A stretch of DNA of 64,000 bases from Lanius collurio (GCA_020086605.1 JACBWW010000015.1:7027513-7091512), one strand, 5' to 3'; positions 1 through 14,800 are shown, numbered from the stretch's first letter. Numbers and translations are program-made. The notes: generated from the letters alone by a model not told the origin.

Positions 1-2028
1 AGTTTAAAACACAAAACAAGAATAAATGTATGCAAATCTTGAGGCCCACCTGAGAATGTTCCCACAGCAAATCTCTTTTCCCAGCTCATATTATGTTAAC
101 AATAATACGATGTTAACATAAGATGTTCTGTGCCTGTGGAATATCGCCGGATACCAACAGCAGTGATACTCGCTTAGTATGAAGCTTCTCAAATGCATCA
201 TTTTATCTGCTGGGTTAGCATTCCAGCTGGCTACAGGTACTTCTGAGCAAACTAGTGAATGAGATGCTTTCTTTGATATGAGACTGTCATACAAATCAAC
301 AGGAATTTTAAGGAGGCCAAGTTCATTCTGCTCAATTAAATAAGATGGTGTTTGCTTCCCGGTTGAAAAATTATTTGAAAATAGACAAATGACTTGTTAG
401 ATTATTACACTGGCAAAGTTACTGCATGATATCAAAACACAATACAGACAAGAATGACTCTGGAGTTAGACATGCTCACAGATGTCCAATATCAAGGGAA
501 GAAAATTGTTGTAACGGGGAATCCTTACAACATGTATAAGACAGAGATGAACTTGGAAGGAAAGATGAAGCGATGTTTCTTTAGATATTCAGGGATGATT
601 TATAAATCAAGATAGATCTTAAAGACAAAAAAGCTGAGAACAGGATTAAGGTATAAAAATCCTTCTCTCCAAGACATGACCTAATTAAAAATAAGTTTCT
701 TATACCAGATTGCTCAACAGAAAAAGGAGAGCTTCTAAATCTGTTTCCCAGAAATTAATTACATTTAATGTTTTCTTCTACTTCACTTTTTGCTCAATTC
801 TATTTTTCCTAAAGCAATAGAGCCATAGTGCTTAGCTGTACTCATCAGACAGCAAATACAGTTTATCAAAAGCAGTCATCACTCACTAGCTTTCAGCATA
901 AAATTAAGATGCATTTTCTGACAGAAGCCCACTGACATAAACAGAAAGAAACCATGCAATCAACATAAGACTCAGTGACATGTATTATTTGCTATTTTTT
1001 TCTTCAAATACCAAGTTTTTCTTTTTCTTTTTTTAACTCCCAAATGATTCTTGAAACACAGCCACTTAGCCCTATGAACTCAAAGAACACAGCATGAAAA
1101 TCATGATGCTGCATTAGATGCCTTTGCATATATCCAGGATATAATCCATATAAATTATGAAATTAGAATTTAAATTGTAAAACACACAACATGAAAGCAA
1201 CAAAAACATCTTAATGCTTTTTTCTAGATGCCATCTTATCCAATAGCATTCCCTACAAAGCTGCCCAACAGAAAAGAGACAAGCATTAGATAGACCCATA
1301 CGTAGCTGGAAACACAGGTTCCTATTGCAATGATTACACAGACAGTTTATTTCTTCTTGTTTCCATACAATAAATTCCTTGCTTATGTACTTATGTTTCA
1401 CCCTAAGGTTATTTGCTTTTCATTATCATCACTTGCACAGATTTTTTTTTTTTTTCAATTTCAGAAGGAAGCTGTCTAGATGAATACTATACTCTCTTGG
1501 CTAATTCTTCTAGCTTACTCTTTCTCATACATAATCAATCTCCTCTAAGCCTTTCCCTGTAAAACAGGCAATATACCATGGAACAACATGCCTTCTGGGA
1601 CAAAGAATACATCACTGACTTTCTACCTTGACACATCAATCACTCCAATTCTCCTTGACAACTACTAGTCCCCTAAAGCCATGCAGAAAAACAGTGAACA
1701 GCAGCATTTTATATCACCCCAGAGCTGCTTCATCAGAGACTCAAAAATGAGCTGCTTTGCATCTCTTTGACTTCTCATGGCTTAATCTAAGTATTTTAAT
1801 TTGCTCCCGAATTTTCTGAGTCTTACACTAAGAAAGAAAATCAGATTTCTAGGTCATTATTACGAATCACATTACTCCACTTCCTTCTGCTTTCACTATG
1901 CCTGGCCACTTCTGGGTGCCAGCCAGCCAGCCAACCATCGCTTTTGTGACCCATGGCAAGGCAGCTGTTAAACTCCTCCTCAGAGGTACTGACCTTCATC
2001 CTGTAGCAACTCAGTTCTATTTAAATAA

Positions 2029-3140
2029 TAGTGAGTTGACCCTAGCAGGACACCAAGTGCCCATCAAAGCCTCTCTATCACTCCCCTCCTCAACTGGAAA
2101 GGGGAGAGAAAACATAATGAAAAGCTTATGGGTTCAAGGTAAGGACCAGGAGAAATCACTCACCAATTACTCTCATGAGTAAAACTCATTCAATTTGAAG
2201 AAATTAGTTTAATTTGCTACCAAGGAAACCAGAGTAGGATAATGAGAAAATAAAACCAAATCTTAAAACACCTTCCCCCCACTCCTCCCTTCCAAGATTC
2301 AACTTCAGTCCTGATTTTCTCTACCTCCTCCTCCTAAATGACACAGGGAGACAGGGAATGGAGGCTGCACAATCAGCTTTGGCTCAGCCACTCACTCCTG
2401 CTCATGGGGAAGACTTCTCATTCTCTTCCCCCATTCCAGTGTGGGGGCTCTCCCATGGGAGATACTCCTCCTCCAACCTCCCCAACCCTGAGTCCTTCTC
2501 ATAGACTTCAGTTCTTCAGAAACTGCTTCAGCATGGGTCCCCTCCATGGGATGCAGTCCTTTGGGAACAGAGTGCACCAGTGTGGGTCCCCCATGGGGTC
2601 ACAAGTCCTGCAAGTAAACCTGCCCCAGTGTGGGCTCCTCTCTCCATGGGCCCTGACAGCACCATGCTCTACCATGTGCTTCCCACTGTGTTACAGGACC
2701 CTTCACCATTCCCCAGCTTTATGGTGGGGCTCCTTTTGGTGAACCTTAACTCCTCCATGACCTCCATGGGCTTCAGGGCCACAGGTGCCTCACCATGATC
2801 TGCACCATGGGCTGCAAGAGAATCTCACCTCTGGCACCTGGAACACCTCCTGCCCTTCCTTCTTCCCCGACTTTGATGTCTGCAGAACTGTTTTTCTCAC
2901 ATATTCTCACTTCTCTTTTCTCTGGCTGAAATTGCTGTTGCAGTCACTTAAATCTGTTACTCCAGGGGCACTACCACCAGAACTGATGGGATAAGCCTTG
3001 GTCAGTGGCATGTCCATCTTGGAGTCAGCTGGCATTGGCTCTGTTGAACCTGGGGAAAACTTCTGGCAGCTTCTTCCGGAAGATACTCCTGTAGTCACTC
3101 CCACTACCAAAACCTTGGCACTCAAACCCAAATCCAAACA
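2029..3140 (+). mobile_element. Degenerate avian LTR-type repeat, near full length
   Basis: This roughly 1.1 kb element starts at GTGAGTTGACCCT, passes through ATCACTCCCCTCCTC and AAATAAAACCAAATCTTAAA, and has a pyrimidine-rich centre with repeated CCATGGG/CAGTGTGGG blocks. It ends at CTACCAAAACCTTGGCA and CAAACCC. I recognise this as a dispersed bird repeat that behaves as a solo long terminal repeat of an old endogenous retrovirus; I do not assign a family name. No gag, pol or env sequence is attached. The open frames inside it (134, 94 and 72 codons) are chance frames in a GC-rich repeat. The exact first and last bases and any target-site duplication are unclear because the copy is diverged. 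A second, truncated copy lies at 41819. Confidence 0.72.
2436..2672 (+). repeat. Internal degenerate tandem array of the LTR-type repeat
   Basis: Blocks of the form C(C/T)AG(T/C)(G/A)TGGG followed by a CCATGGG core recur at about 2436, 2528, 2577 and 2625. The spacing is close to 46-49 bases, with one double step. This is an internal feature of the repeat family, not a satellite of its own. It explains the local GC enrichment and the open frames on both strands. Confidence 0.6.
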
Positions 3141-3209
3141 TGAAAGGAAACACAAAATTTTCCTCTTCAGTAAAATTTCTTATGAAGGTGGATAAAAGCA
3201 AGTGGTGAG

Positions 3210-3584
3210 ACAGTTGAGTTTGTTCAGCCTCAAGAAGGGACATTTGAGGGGGCACCTCATCAATGTCTGTCAGTACCTGAGGGAGGGTGCTGAGAGAATG
3301 GAGCCAGGCTCTGCTCAGTGGTGCCAAGCAATAGCACAAGAGGCAATGGGCAGAAGCTGATGCACAGGAAGTTCCTCCTGAACATGAGCAAGAACTTCTT
3401 TACTGTGTGGGTGACTGAGCACCAGAACAGATTGTCCAGAGAGGTCACGGAGTCTCCTTCATTGGAAAGGAGAGGGAGCTGTCTCCCTTCTATTTAAGAG
3501 CTGTCTGGATGCAATCCTGTGCCATGTGCTCTAGGATGACCCTGCTTGAGCAGGGAGGTTGGTCCCATTCTGTGATACTGTGAA
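3210..3584 (+). mobile_element. CR1 LINE 3' fragment, plus strand
   Basis: This segment follows the CR1 3' region in order: GTTCAGCCTCAAGAAGGG, a CTCATCAATGTCTGTCAGTAC block, GAAGTTCCTCCTGAACATGAGC, AAGAACTTCTTTACTG, CACCAGAACAGATTGTCCAG, then ATTCTGTGATACTGTGA at its 3' end. CR1 is the dominant bird LINE, inserted by target-primed reverse transcription and normally 5' truncated, as here. It carries no intact reverse transcriptase. It lies about 70 bases after the LTR-type repeat and in the same orientation. Confidence 0.9.
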
Positions 3585-4343
3585 TGGTATTGCTCAAAGT
3601 CTTAATGCGTTTCTTCACACAGTGCACTTCTGTAATTCATTCACAGGAGAGAACTGGCATGCTCATTTTAGCAATTTTAGAACAACTCATTCTCTCAAAA
3701 AACACACACATTAAACATCTTATTTTACACATTGACAAACCAAAAAAAGAGCAATTGAATTCAAGAACAATTTCCATAAAACTAATACTACTGGTTTCCT
3801 TGTGTAATAATTCTAAAAGCAACAGAGATAAATAGCATATATATCTGACAGCAATCCAAAAAGTTGGATTTGAACATTCAATAAGAATCTTTTTATGGCA
3901 AGAGCGATTCAAAAAGCATTAGATAATACTTTTCACAAAATGGCTTTGAATAAAACAATCAATTAAATAACTGAGCATGCTACTGTCAACCAACACTACT
4001 CGAAGTTCTTGACTTGTTTTTCTGAAATATGTCTCTGATTGTGAATACTAAATTTACTACCTTACTTATATTTATATCTAATAATTAAGTACTTCCATTT
4101 ATACTCTGTACATATGTATATTTCTAACAATACATTAGAAATATTGTACCAACAACATTTATACACCACATATTAATTAGAAAACTAGGATAAACATTTC
4201 ATTCCAAAGCTCTGTCCAGCTATCTAAAGCAGACAAGAAGAATCCTAATATTTGTATTTTTGTATAAATATACTCTGAAAAATTGCTTTTACCTTTACAG
4301 CAGATGGGAACTTGCTTTTAGATGTGTGATTGATATCTGATTA

Positions 4344-4725
4344 ATCATAGAATGGTTTGGGCTGGAAGGGACCTTAAAGATCATCCAGTTCCAACCCTCC
4401 TGCCATGGGCAGGGACACCTTCCACTAGACCAGGTTGCTATAAGCCTTCAGCACTTCCAGAAATGGGGCATTCACAACTTTTGGGCAACCTGTTCCAGTG
4501 CCTCATCACCCTCACAGAAGGAATTTCTTCCCAAAAGAACATCTAACCCTACCCTCTTTCAGTTTAAAGCCATTCCCCTTTGTCCTATTACTACACGCCC
4601 AGGTAAAAAGTCCCTCTCCAACTCTCTTGTAAGCCCATTCAGGTACTGGAAGGCTGCTCTAAGCATCTCCAGGGTCTTCCCTTCTACACACTGAACAACC
4701 CCTCTAAGCCCTCTAAGAGAGGTGA
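4344..4725 (-). mobile_element. CR1 LINE 3' fragment, minus strand
   Basis: The 3' end is at 4344, with TCATAGAATGGTTTGGGC, followed by the typical GGAAGGGACCTTAAAGATCA and CTGCCATGGGCAGGGACACC blocks read in reverse. CAACCTGTTCCAGTGCCTCA and GGAATTTCTTCCCAAAAGAA follow. The copy is 5' truncated and non-coding, fading out near 4725. It is less diverged than the other two copies, so probably a younger insertion. Confidence 0.93.
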
Positions 4726-5796
4726 TCCAGCCCTCTGATTCTACAGTGAGAAATTAAGGAAAATACAGTTGATTCATCTTAAAACACAACATTATTCACA
4801 GAGATAAAACTAGCAAGGCAGATGCACCTCAAATTTTAAAATAAATGCACCAGAATTATGTTTCTGATCTCTATTTTTTCTGTCAATCTTCATTTTCTGC
4901 TATGATCCTCCTCTCTGTTTCCGGCAAAACAAATTGCCATTCTTGTCCCTCAGCTCTCGGCAGATTGTACTGATCAAGTTCCCATCAACAGACATTTTTT
5001 CAAGAATAACTTCACCATCATCCCTATTCTTTTCTTGCAGCTACTGAAACCTGGAATCATTCAGGTTCCCTGGGATTTGGTATCACATTCCATACTTGTG
5101 AAGGTGTTTATAACTTCAGCGACACTGTATTTTGGACAAAAATCTAAAAGAAGCAACAAAATCTGCTCCCCATGATGCTAAAGAACACAGCCTGAAGGAG
5201 GAGAGTGAAGACAGGAAACAGAAAAGCTCTATTTTTCTTCCACTACTTGCCTCTTGTAAGCAGGGATGTAACTCTGCTTGAAGGATTCTGCTACCTTTTC
5301 TGTATTTACCTTTTAACAACAAGAATGCATATGCATTTAAGCAGCTTTACAGAAACTCTGAAAGGATGCATGACCAAAAATCCACATATGCATCTGCAGT
5401 ACAACTTATAATAGCAAGGAAGGCTAGACTGACACCTTAAAATTAAAAATTATTTCATAGCAAATAGTGTGCAGTTAAATGGCTGTACCCCCAACTTACC
5501 TCACAGCTCATGCTGCTGCTTCAGTAATGCGGGAGTGCCATAACAAGCTACAACTTTCACACCAAAGAGAAACCACAGTGAAGCAGCCAATGTGTTGGAA
5601 TAAAGGGTGATTCCATCCTGAAATAAAATATCATCTGCCTAAAGAAAAATTGTTTGGGGAATAAACTGAAAGGGAAATGACTGTGCCACATATTTTCAAA
5701 CATTTCAAGTATGGAATGCAGATCTTGGGGGTGAGGTGGGGAACAGGTGGGCTTGCTGTTGGGGAGGCAACTGTTCTTGGGCACATGACAGGATTC

Positions 5797-5810
5797 TTTT
5801 TTTTTTTTTT
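5797..5810. repeat. T14 homopolymer
   Basis: A simple run within AT-rich intron. Nothing else is seen around it. Confidence 0.95.
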
Positions 5811-8800
5811 ACCTAAAGCATGTTGCTACAAATCTCAATATACGCCCACTTAATTAGACAGTCTAAAAGAGATACAAGCAACTTAATTGTGTCAACATCA
5901 CTGATTTGTACTAGGATAAGCTCATCCCTTCTACTACATAAACTCTAAAAGTACTCAAGGACTAACAAAGCCCACTACAGCACAGTGAAATGCAAGTGAC
6001 TGTACATATAAAAAAATGAAGATGCCACCATGACCACCAAGAGTGCTAGAATAGTTTATCATTTAATAATGGCATATACTTTCCAGGTTTTCAGACTTCG
6101 TTGAAGGGCTCCCAAACTCTACCCCACTGAAATAAAGGAAATTTGTTTCTAATTGAATTTTTATACCTATTATTTCACTGTCATTCATAATCAAGGCATA
6201 GCATTTAAAAAAATATGACATTTGTTAGGTACAGCTTAACTCTATGCCCACTCCATGAAGGAAACCAAGCTGAAATAGATAGCACTTCAAAAAATTAAAA
6301 TGAATATGAGACATGAGAAAGAAAAAAAGATATTAGCTCACAGTTCTTGCTGAAGCTCTAAATTCAGTTAGATTACCTGAACTAGCAGCACTCACAAAAC
6401 TCTACAGAAATAATAAATTCAGTTCAGAAGTAATAATCATCAATTTCCTTCAAAATTTAATCACCTCTACTTCAGGAGTACACATATACAAAATAACGGG
6501 CTCCAGCATAATTGGCACCACCAACCTATTTTACGTTTCACACCCTTACATTCACACCTGGCACACAGATTGTCACTCACTAAGACCATGCTTAGCTTTC
6601 CTTCAAAGAAAAAAAACACAGCCAGGAATTATGTTAAAAACAGGATACATAAGGTCCATATTACACTGACTAGATGCACATGTCTGAATTTGGCCCACAG
6701 TACACTTCAATGCTGTGTTCATGTACTATTATAGTTCGTAGCACAAAGCTTGCTTCTTATCGTTAATATCAAACTGCCAATACAAAAACACAAGAATGAG
6801 GTTTGCAGATAACAAGCAAGCACTTCAGCTAACGTTTATAAGCACATTCAAGAACTGCAATAGTTTTAGACTCAAACGTAGTATGGATTATTTTAATTTT
6901 TTCCATCCATTAGGATAATCTGTCATTGCTTTCTAGAGTTAAAAAAACTGCAAAAGGTAAACCACTCAAGAACAAGACTAACATCTGTTCTATGTTGCTT
7001 TGTAGTGTTAAAGGATACTGTCTTCAATGATATTACATTTGCTTGAACATAGTATGTCTGTCTTTCTTCACACCAGGAACTGCTTTACGCAAGCCTATGG
7101 CAGTAAGACCTTTGAATAAATTTTTTCAAATTCTCATTAGTGGATCTGTTATACTTGAAACATGTTTTAAAGCATCATCACTGTCCACTAGAACATTTTT
7201 TATTTGTTTGTAACATTCTAAAATGCATAACATTTTAAAAAAGAAATTCTGTGAAGTTAGAATATTTACAAGCACGAGTAGATTTCCTTGTTGACTAGAA
7301 ACAAAGTACCACAAATAACAATTAATCTGTGTCTCTTCTGTGATTAAATGAGGCAGGAATAGAGTCAGATAGCAAACTCATGCCTATCCTGCTAAATCTA
7401 AAGGAGTAGGTTTGCTATTTTGATAGCTGTGCATAAACTGCACCTTTTACAAAGAATATTAACTCTTTTTTCTAAATTCAGTATGATCCCCTTCAAATGA
7501 AGGAGAATAAGAGACCTTAGGCAGACATCCTCTTCTACATTTGTTGAGAGATTTCCATCTATTAAAGAATTATTCTTTCCCCAGTAAAAAAATAAAGACA
7601 GAAAATATTGTAGAATAATATCCTGATGTAACAGTAGGAGAAGTTAGATTACATATGTCAGAAAACCAGAACAAACAACACCAAAATCTGCCAAACTCCC
7701 AACCTCTCTGACAATAGCAACACTCATTCAAGCTTTGAAAGCCAGAAATCAGACTGGAAAGTCTTCATCCCTGGTGTCCTGCATATGTTTGCAGTACATT
7801 TTACCAGTGTGATAAGAAAGGTTTTCTACACCACATAAAAGCAAAATCCCCAGCAATCACCTGTTCTAAATGGTCAGGTTTTTTCATATTGTGTAGGGCA
7901 TACTGCTTTCATGACACTCCCTCATTGTTATCCTAATGCAGATTTCTTGGATTTGTGGGGAGGGCAGATATGGGGATTCCTACAGCAGGTGAACAAAGGT
8001 TGCTAGGTCACTGACCATAAAGGAAAGCAATGTGTTTGTTTGCCTCTCTGTGCTTTGTGTCTCGATTATGCAGCAGCCCTGCAAAGCTGCAAAACCTGAA
8101 GTGTGTACTCGCTCTCATAATGCATAAACATACAACTGGATAAAAGGGAAAAAGAAAACCACCACCCCAAGAAAAATGAGTTTATACCTATAACTTGGGA
8201 AGGCAGTGGAGAATGCTAAAAGCTCTTTGCATGTACCAAACCATCTTGCTTTTGGCACTCTTCTCTATCAAAATTTTCCAATGCATATGGAACTTACTCT
8301 AATTTAGAAAACATGGTTTGACCCATTCCTATTAAAACGAATCCTTTATAATTGCTTCATACAAGTTATTAATGCTTTGTTCACAAATCAGTAGCATTTA
8401 AAAAACAAACTGCACATGACAGAGCCATTAAAGCTTTCAGCCATTTATAAGCTTCATAAAATTGCCCATCTGTCTGAAAGATGCATGAGCTCAATTTGGG
8501 AAATCAGCACACACAGAAAAGCCCCCGAAGTTGACTGAACGTCTGGATAGTGATTTCTGAGAGCAACAACATTCCCTTTCAAGTTAATCAAAATTATGAT
8601 TGCATTTTTGTACAAGATTTGTAACTAGGCAATTCCATATGTGCCAAATTCTTCCTGTGAGACACTGAAGATGCACAGAGCAACAAATACGCCTAAGTAC
8701 ACTTTTGATTTTTGACTGCACAAAACAAAAATCTGCCTAAACATATACAACACTAAACAAATAGATGCTTTTGGAACCAGGGCCTTCATTTATTCAGAAT

Positions 8801-11800
8801 AAGTAAATAAAATAAATAAAGATGATGGTGGAAATGCTTGCCATTATCCAGGAAAGAAGCATCAAAAACATATGCTGCCAAATATTGCACTGGGTTATCT
8901 CAAAAGCAAAGCATCAAGATTAAATTAATATAGATGAATTTCAACTCTAAATACTCTAAGAAATTATTCTGTAGGGGTTTTTTTTATCGTTTATTTACTT
9001 GCTTTCACAGAAATAGAATATACCAGAACTTTAATGCAAATTATTAACTGTTTTAATCCATCAGTGAAGCAAGGTCAGAATATCTATTAGAACTCTTTAA
9101 AAGTGTCTGATTTTGTCAGGGTTACCAAAAATAAAAGGGCAGGACAAACTTTTGTTCTTCACGTATAAAGCTTTGAAGGCAATCATTTGCTAACCTCATT
9201 ATAGGATTTTTCTTCTTTCTTTAGGATGTGTTAAGATTTAAAAACTAAACACTCACTAGCAATCTTACATATAAGAATCAGTCTAGAAAAGAAAAAGGCA
9301 TGTAGTTTGGGGGGAAAAAAAAAGGCATTAAGTTAGCAACCAAATCAATGTTCTCCCACTCATCTCCCAGGGAAATTATTAGATACTAGTGATATCACAT
9401 ATCTGACTGTAAGGACTTTTACAGACCTTTTAGTAAAACACAGTGTTTTACTTCCAGAATCCTGGGTTTAAAATGCTCTTATGAGTGACAACCGTAATTT
9501 CCTGCTTTGATAATTTCACAGCTTTCCTTATACCACCCACAGTTTTTTCCCCTCTTACTTTATGTGAAGTATCAGTGAATTAACAGGAAAATAACTTATG
9601 GTATTGACAATATATTTGGAATAATAGTAGGTCTCAAGCTCATCCATAACGTGAAAACAGGAAAAAAGGACAAAACAAAATACATTTATAATACAGTAAA
9701 ATGAGGTAAAAGGTTTTCTGAAATTATTTTCTCCAAGATGTATAAAATGTAACTATGGACAATACTTTTGCTTGGTGATTACAAACTTACTTGAAAGCCT
9801 ACATTCAAGAAAGGTGAATGTATTTTTAAAGTATACTTAGGGGAACTAAAATGTTGCAATTAAGGCAGCCTTGACTGTAAGAAAGTACCATTTTTTGAAA
9901 GATTACTAGGATGTCAATTTGAAAGCTTGTCACACTTTATTAATTGCTATGAACTTGGAAACCTGGAAGTTGCTATCTCTTTCTGTGTACAATGAGAAGA
10001 TAATGAGTTATTTAAAGATAACACTAAAACAACACTCATGCATGAAAAGGACCATTAATAAATTTCAATTTTAAATTAAAGGAAATTTTCTAAATAACAG
10101 ACAACTAATATTTGGCAGGAATCCTTTCTGTTGATACTATGGCAAAACCTAGTTGACAAGGTTATGAAAAACAATCCTTTATAAGATCTCAGGCCTGTTC
10201 TCCTCATTCCTAATAACAAAGAACCACTAAGAAAAGAAAATTCGATCAGTTTGGATTTGATCAGATATAATGTTTGCAAAAAGCCCAAAGCAACAGACTT
10301 CAGCTTCCATCCAAGATCACCTGCTTGCAGGTTTTAATCGTGAATATCCAGGAGATGTATCATTCGAAGATGTAAAAATTAGTTAACATCTCCGTTACAC
10401 TATTCAGTAAAGCTGTGGAAGTAACACATTTGGAATCCTAGTTAAGAATTGCATAATGCAAATAAGACAAAAAAAAATTCTTAAAGCTTATAAAGGAAAA
10501 TAAAAAGTTAAAAAGAAACTTATAAAAGAAAAAAAGAAATGTGGGAAATGAGGTCTAAGAACAACACCTTTTCAAACTTTTCAGCAACTAAATGTGCATC
10601 TTTTCCATAGTTCATTAACTGAAGCTGAAGAAGATAATTGTGAGATAATTGTTCAAGTCTCTTGTCAAGTTGTTTAGTCTATAACTGCAATGTATTAATG
10701 CTTTTTCAAGGGGAAAGTAAACAGCTGATGTTTCAGAAAAAAGCCAATGTAGAAACCAATGTTTATGCAGATTTAAAAATTTTCCTTCTGTTTACAAGAT
10801 CAAACTTGAGTATTCCACATGAAGAATTTTAAAATAATGTAATTTCAGCCATAATTCAATTGAACCCTAAGGAAATGTAAATCAAAGCTGAGATGCACAG
10901 TAGAAAATTTGCCACATGAATAAATGTGCTTCCAGTATTTCAAGATTACTCAGAGTGACTACTGTTTTAAATCAAGACTTACTTCAGCTATCTCATGAAC
11001 TACATTCAATACAAGCATGGCATAACAGTTTTAGAAGCTGACACCCAGAGAGCACAATCTTGCTAAGTACAGGCTGGTCATTGGTTCCCATCTCAAAAAT
11101 TCCTCACATGTTCACAGACCAAAGGGATGCAGTGTGTAGGCATGATGCACACCCAGCAAGCATTCCATCGGGTGGGAAACTAAAGATAGACTGACCAATA
11201 TGGAGCTTGTGGAAACAAAAACTCTATTCTGATTCCACAAGTACTCAAAAGTGATATTACTTACTTATTGTAACCAATTTGATCAACTATGTGAAAAACA
11301 AAAATTTGTTTCATCACTGCAGTTTTCATTTTTACAGCTGAGTTGTATTTGAATTCCCTGTTTGCATTAGGATGTGGGTATACTCCTAAATTTGTCCCAC
11401 AACAGACACATTCTCAATTCTGTCTAGGTAAAGTGTAAAACTTCAATTATTTGAAGTTCTTCCCACCTCTCGCTTTCTCACAACATGACAATACTTTTAC
11501 CCAAGCAAATGAAATGCATTTTGAGATTAGGTGCAGTTGCCTTCAAAATGACCATTATTCTTCTGAGCTGAACTCTCACCAACATCAGGACAACCCTTTC
11601 TTTTCCCAGTGGTAAAGCCATTCTGTCAAATCAAAATGCTTTCAGTAATGAAACTGCTATTGCGAGATACATCGAGGAGCTGAAGGTAAGATCTTGTACT
11701 CCATATTCAGGAGAAAAACTCCCCAATAGAATTTATAATGCTAAACAATCAAAATTGAGAATGTACACTGAAGAATAAAAAACTTGGTATTACAGATTGA

Positions 11801-14800
11801 AATCAGTTTATTCCAACCTATGCACAGATCTTTTAAGTTGTACTTGCTACAGTGATAGTATTCTATTTTGACCAGAAGCAAGTCTAAATTTCATGAAATT
11901 CAAATCACTGAGTGCATTGTAGAGGAAATGAAAGGCATTTTATAGCTCAATATCACAAGTATAAAAATGTAGATACTGCATTTAGATAGATCTCAAGTCA
12001 ATATAGACATCTTGAAACTGAATTTGTTTCATTTTCTATTGACCTTTTTTTTCTTCTAAATCTCTTTAAAAATCAGACTAAACTTCTTATATGGTTAAAA
12101 GTTAAGATTTTTTTTTCCTGAGGTATTACACATGATGTAGTAATATGTTAATATTAAGGTCAACATTACTTGAAAACTTTGCTGTATTTAACTCTGCTCC
12201 TCTAAAGCTTTGCTTACACTACCAGTGATATGAACAGTGCAACTCAAGTTGCTGGGGTCACTCTGGGTCCCAGGATGCTGCATTAAGCACGTGTGAAGCC
12301 ACTGCAAAATCTTTAGTAAGCAGAAAACATCACTCTTTACCTTTGTATAATTACTTGTCTGCAGCAACAGGCTTCTCAGCTGGTAAGGCTGTGTGTTTCA
12401 GGTATAGCTATTCATCCTAATAGATTTTTATGTGGATTCATCCTTACTTTCTTACCAATAAGGCCTTACATGAGCTATGCCTAACACAGCAATTTTTGGA
12501 GACATGAGCTTTCATCATACTGAGAGTTTCTGTCTACATCAGAGGTCTCCTAAGACAAGACAGTCGTTCATATAATACAATTTTCATCTTCATTTAATCA
12601 GAAAGTTGTATCTAGCCATGATCTGAAGCCAAGCATCTGTAACATTTGAATTTCAGTTATGTTACATAAACTGTCTAGAAACAAAGTACAGGTAAGTTCA
12701 ACTTTGTGCAATAGCATGTATTCCTTCAGTGGAAAGTGGTGCAATCTGATAGTCTGATAGAGCTGCTTCACTTTTAGCATAAACTCTCTTCCCTTACTCT
12801 TCCATTATTGTATAATCTGACCAGTGTAGTTCACAGAACTACAGTTTAAAAAACAACCCAGTCATCCATCAAGTCTTCTTCCACATTCATGGAAAAAAAG
12901 CACATTGCTGGCACTGAAGTTCACTGGCCAACTAAAGCTCTGATGAAGTAGCCACAGGTTGCTTTTGCACACTGACCTGCATGTTATTCATCTGAGCTAT
13001 TCAGAGGTCTGACACAAACCATATGGTACCTGACAGGGGACACGATGATACTCTCAAATGAGTAGTGGCCCAGAAAACAGACCTAAGCAATGGGACAGAT
13101 ACAGGAGAACTTACTGGACAGCAAAAGGAGAAGGGACTGGCTCATCAACGTGACAGAAAATTTCCTAGTTTGTCATTTTCTACCACCCCAGTTTCTTGCT
13201 AGTGACAGGAACTAGTTGAAGAAGAAGCTGCTAGCTACTAAGTTTTCAATTTTTTTTCCCTTGGAAAATCTGAGGGCTAATAAATTTGTGGGCTGTGGCA
13301 CTGTTTATTTTTTCTTATAATAGGTGCTGTACCGGTTCAAGAACTATGAGGTAAAGTAAAAATGCTTGGTAAGTTAACTTTACATTCATGGGCATATACT
13401 GTGTTGGGAACAGTTTGCAGGTCTGACTATGCTAATAAAGTAATTAAAACACAAAAAGAAATAAAGGTTGATGTACCAATCTGTAAAATACGGGCAACCT
13501 ACATGAACTGTTTAAATAATAAATTATGCAAATCTATGTTTCCCCAAAGTTTTAAAACATTAATTACAGTTATTATTCTTTTGTAAATGCAAGCTGTTCC
13601 ATAACTGAACCAATGAAAATTTGCTGTATTTTTCAATTTCGCCTTTCAGTTAAAACTGTTGCCCACATTCTGCTTCTTGGCCCTTTTCAGGGATCTGCTG
13701 ACAGACTAACTTCAGAGCGAGCTATGTCAATAAGAAACACCCAATGTCTAAAGTCAAACCTTCAAACCAATCGTCCCCACATTCCATTTCAAACAAGCCT
13801 CACACAAACTCCAAAACTCTTCCAGAAAAAAAGAAGTCACTTTCCGCAAGGCTCATTTTCCCAGAAACCAGGGTCACAAAAACAGAGCTGCACACAAAGA
13901 CACTGCAGATACCTGACACAGATGTGTTGGTATCTCCCGTATAAATTTTCATTTTCCATGGTAGGTGACACTGAAACTGATGGGTGTTTGAGTTTGAAAT
14001 ACAGGGCTTACATGAATCAGGTACTGGATTTGCAATCCCAAACCCATCACTAAGTCAGAAATATTTTGCATGCTTTAGTATGCAAAAGTATGGACATCTT
14101 AAATTGCACCCTTTTTGTATCCATGGCTTTCTAAGGCAAGCTAAGTAGAAGTCCATTACTTGCCTCTCCTTTATAGTGCCTGTTAAATGACAGTGTATTT
14201 ATTCTATGTGTATTAGAGCACCTATGAACTCTAGATTCAGTCCCCTTTCATCTCACCAGCACACCAACATTCGGTCATTTGTGTTTATAATATAAATCAA
14301 AGCTGTTATTTTTGCTGAAATGGAGTTCCACTAAATCAGATATTCTTCTCCAACCATTGCTTCACTATTGTTAAATATAAGCACTCTCTATAAGTTATAC
14401 GAATAAAGAAATCTTGCAACTCTGTGTACCTGTTCTTAAATCTACATTTCTTTTTGTCACAGATGACTTCTAATATTCATGTAGTCTTTTATATTAAATC
14501 TGTCCATAACCAAATATTGCACTTTCAAGTTTCATAACATTTGCTTACCTCCCTCTTAATATCAAGCCTTTAGTCTGCATTATATTGCTATTTAAAATGT
14601 GCAGCTGTCCTTTTACTTTTATAACATCTAAATGTCATAATTTATGCTGAATATTATGCATGAATTATCTAAAGGTTTTGATCATAAAAGCCAAAGGAGT
14701 GAATATGAATAAAATGAAGGCATACAAGTAATTCTGCAGACAAACCAGCAAACTCTTGGTATCTAGCTGTTCACTAAGACATTTTCATCACTTGTTATCA

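Noticed and set aside
2338..2742. 134-codon proline- and serine-rich frame
   Set aside because: It lies wholly within the GC-rich tandem part of the LTR-type repeat.
2907..3339. Minus-strand frames of 82 and 104 codons considered as retroviral or LINE coding remnants
   Set aside because: They cross the boundary between the LTR-type repeat and the CR1 tail and run antisense to both, so they cannot be a single old gene.
13613..14053. 146-codon plus-strand open frame, the longest in the window
   Set aside because: No recognisable domain, no GC-rich third positions, no splice or promoter context; a frame of this length is expected by chance in 64 kb read in six frames.
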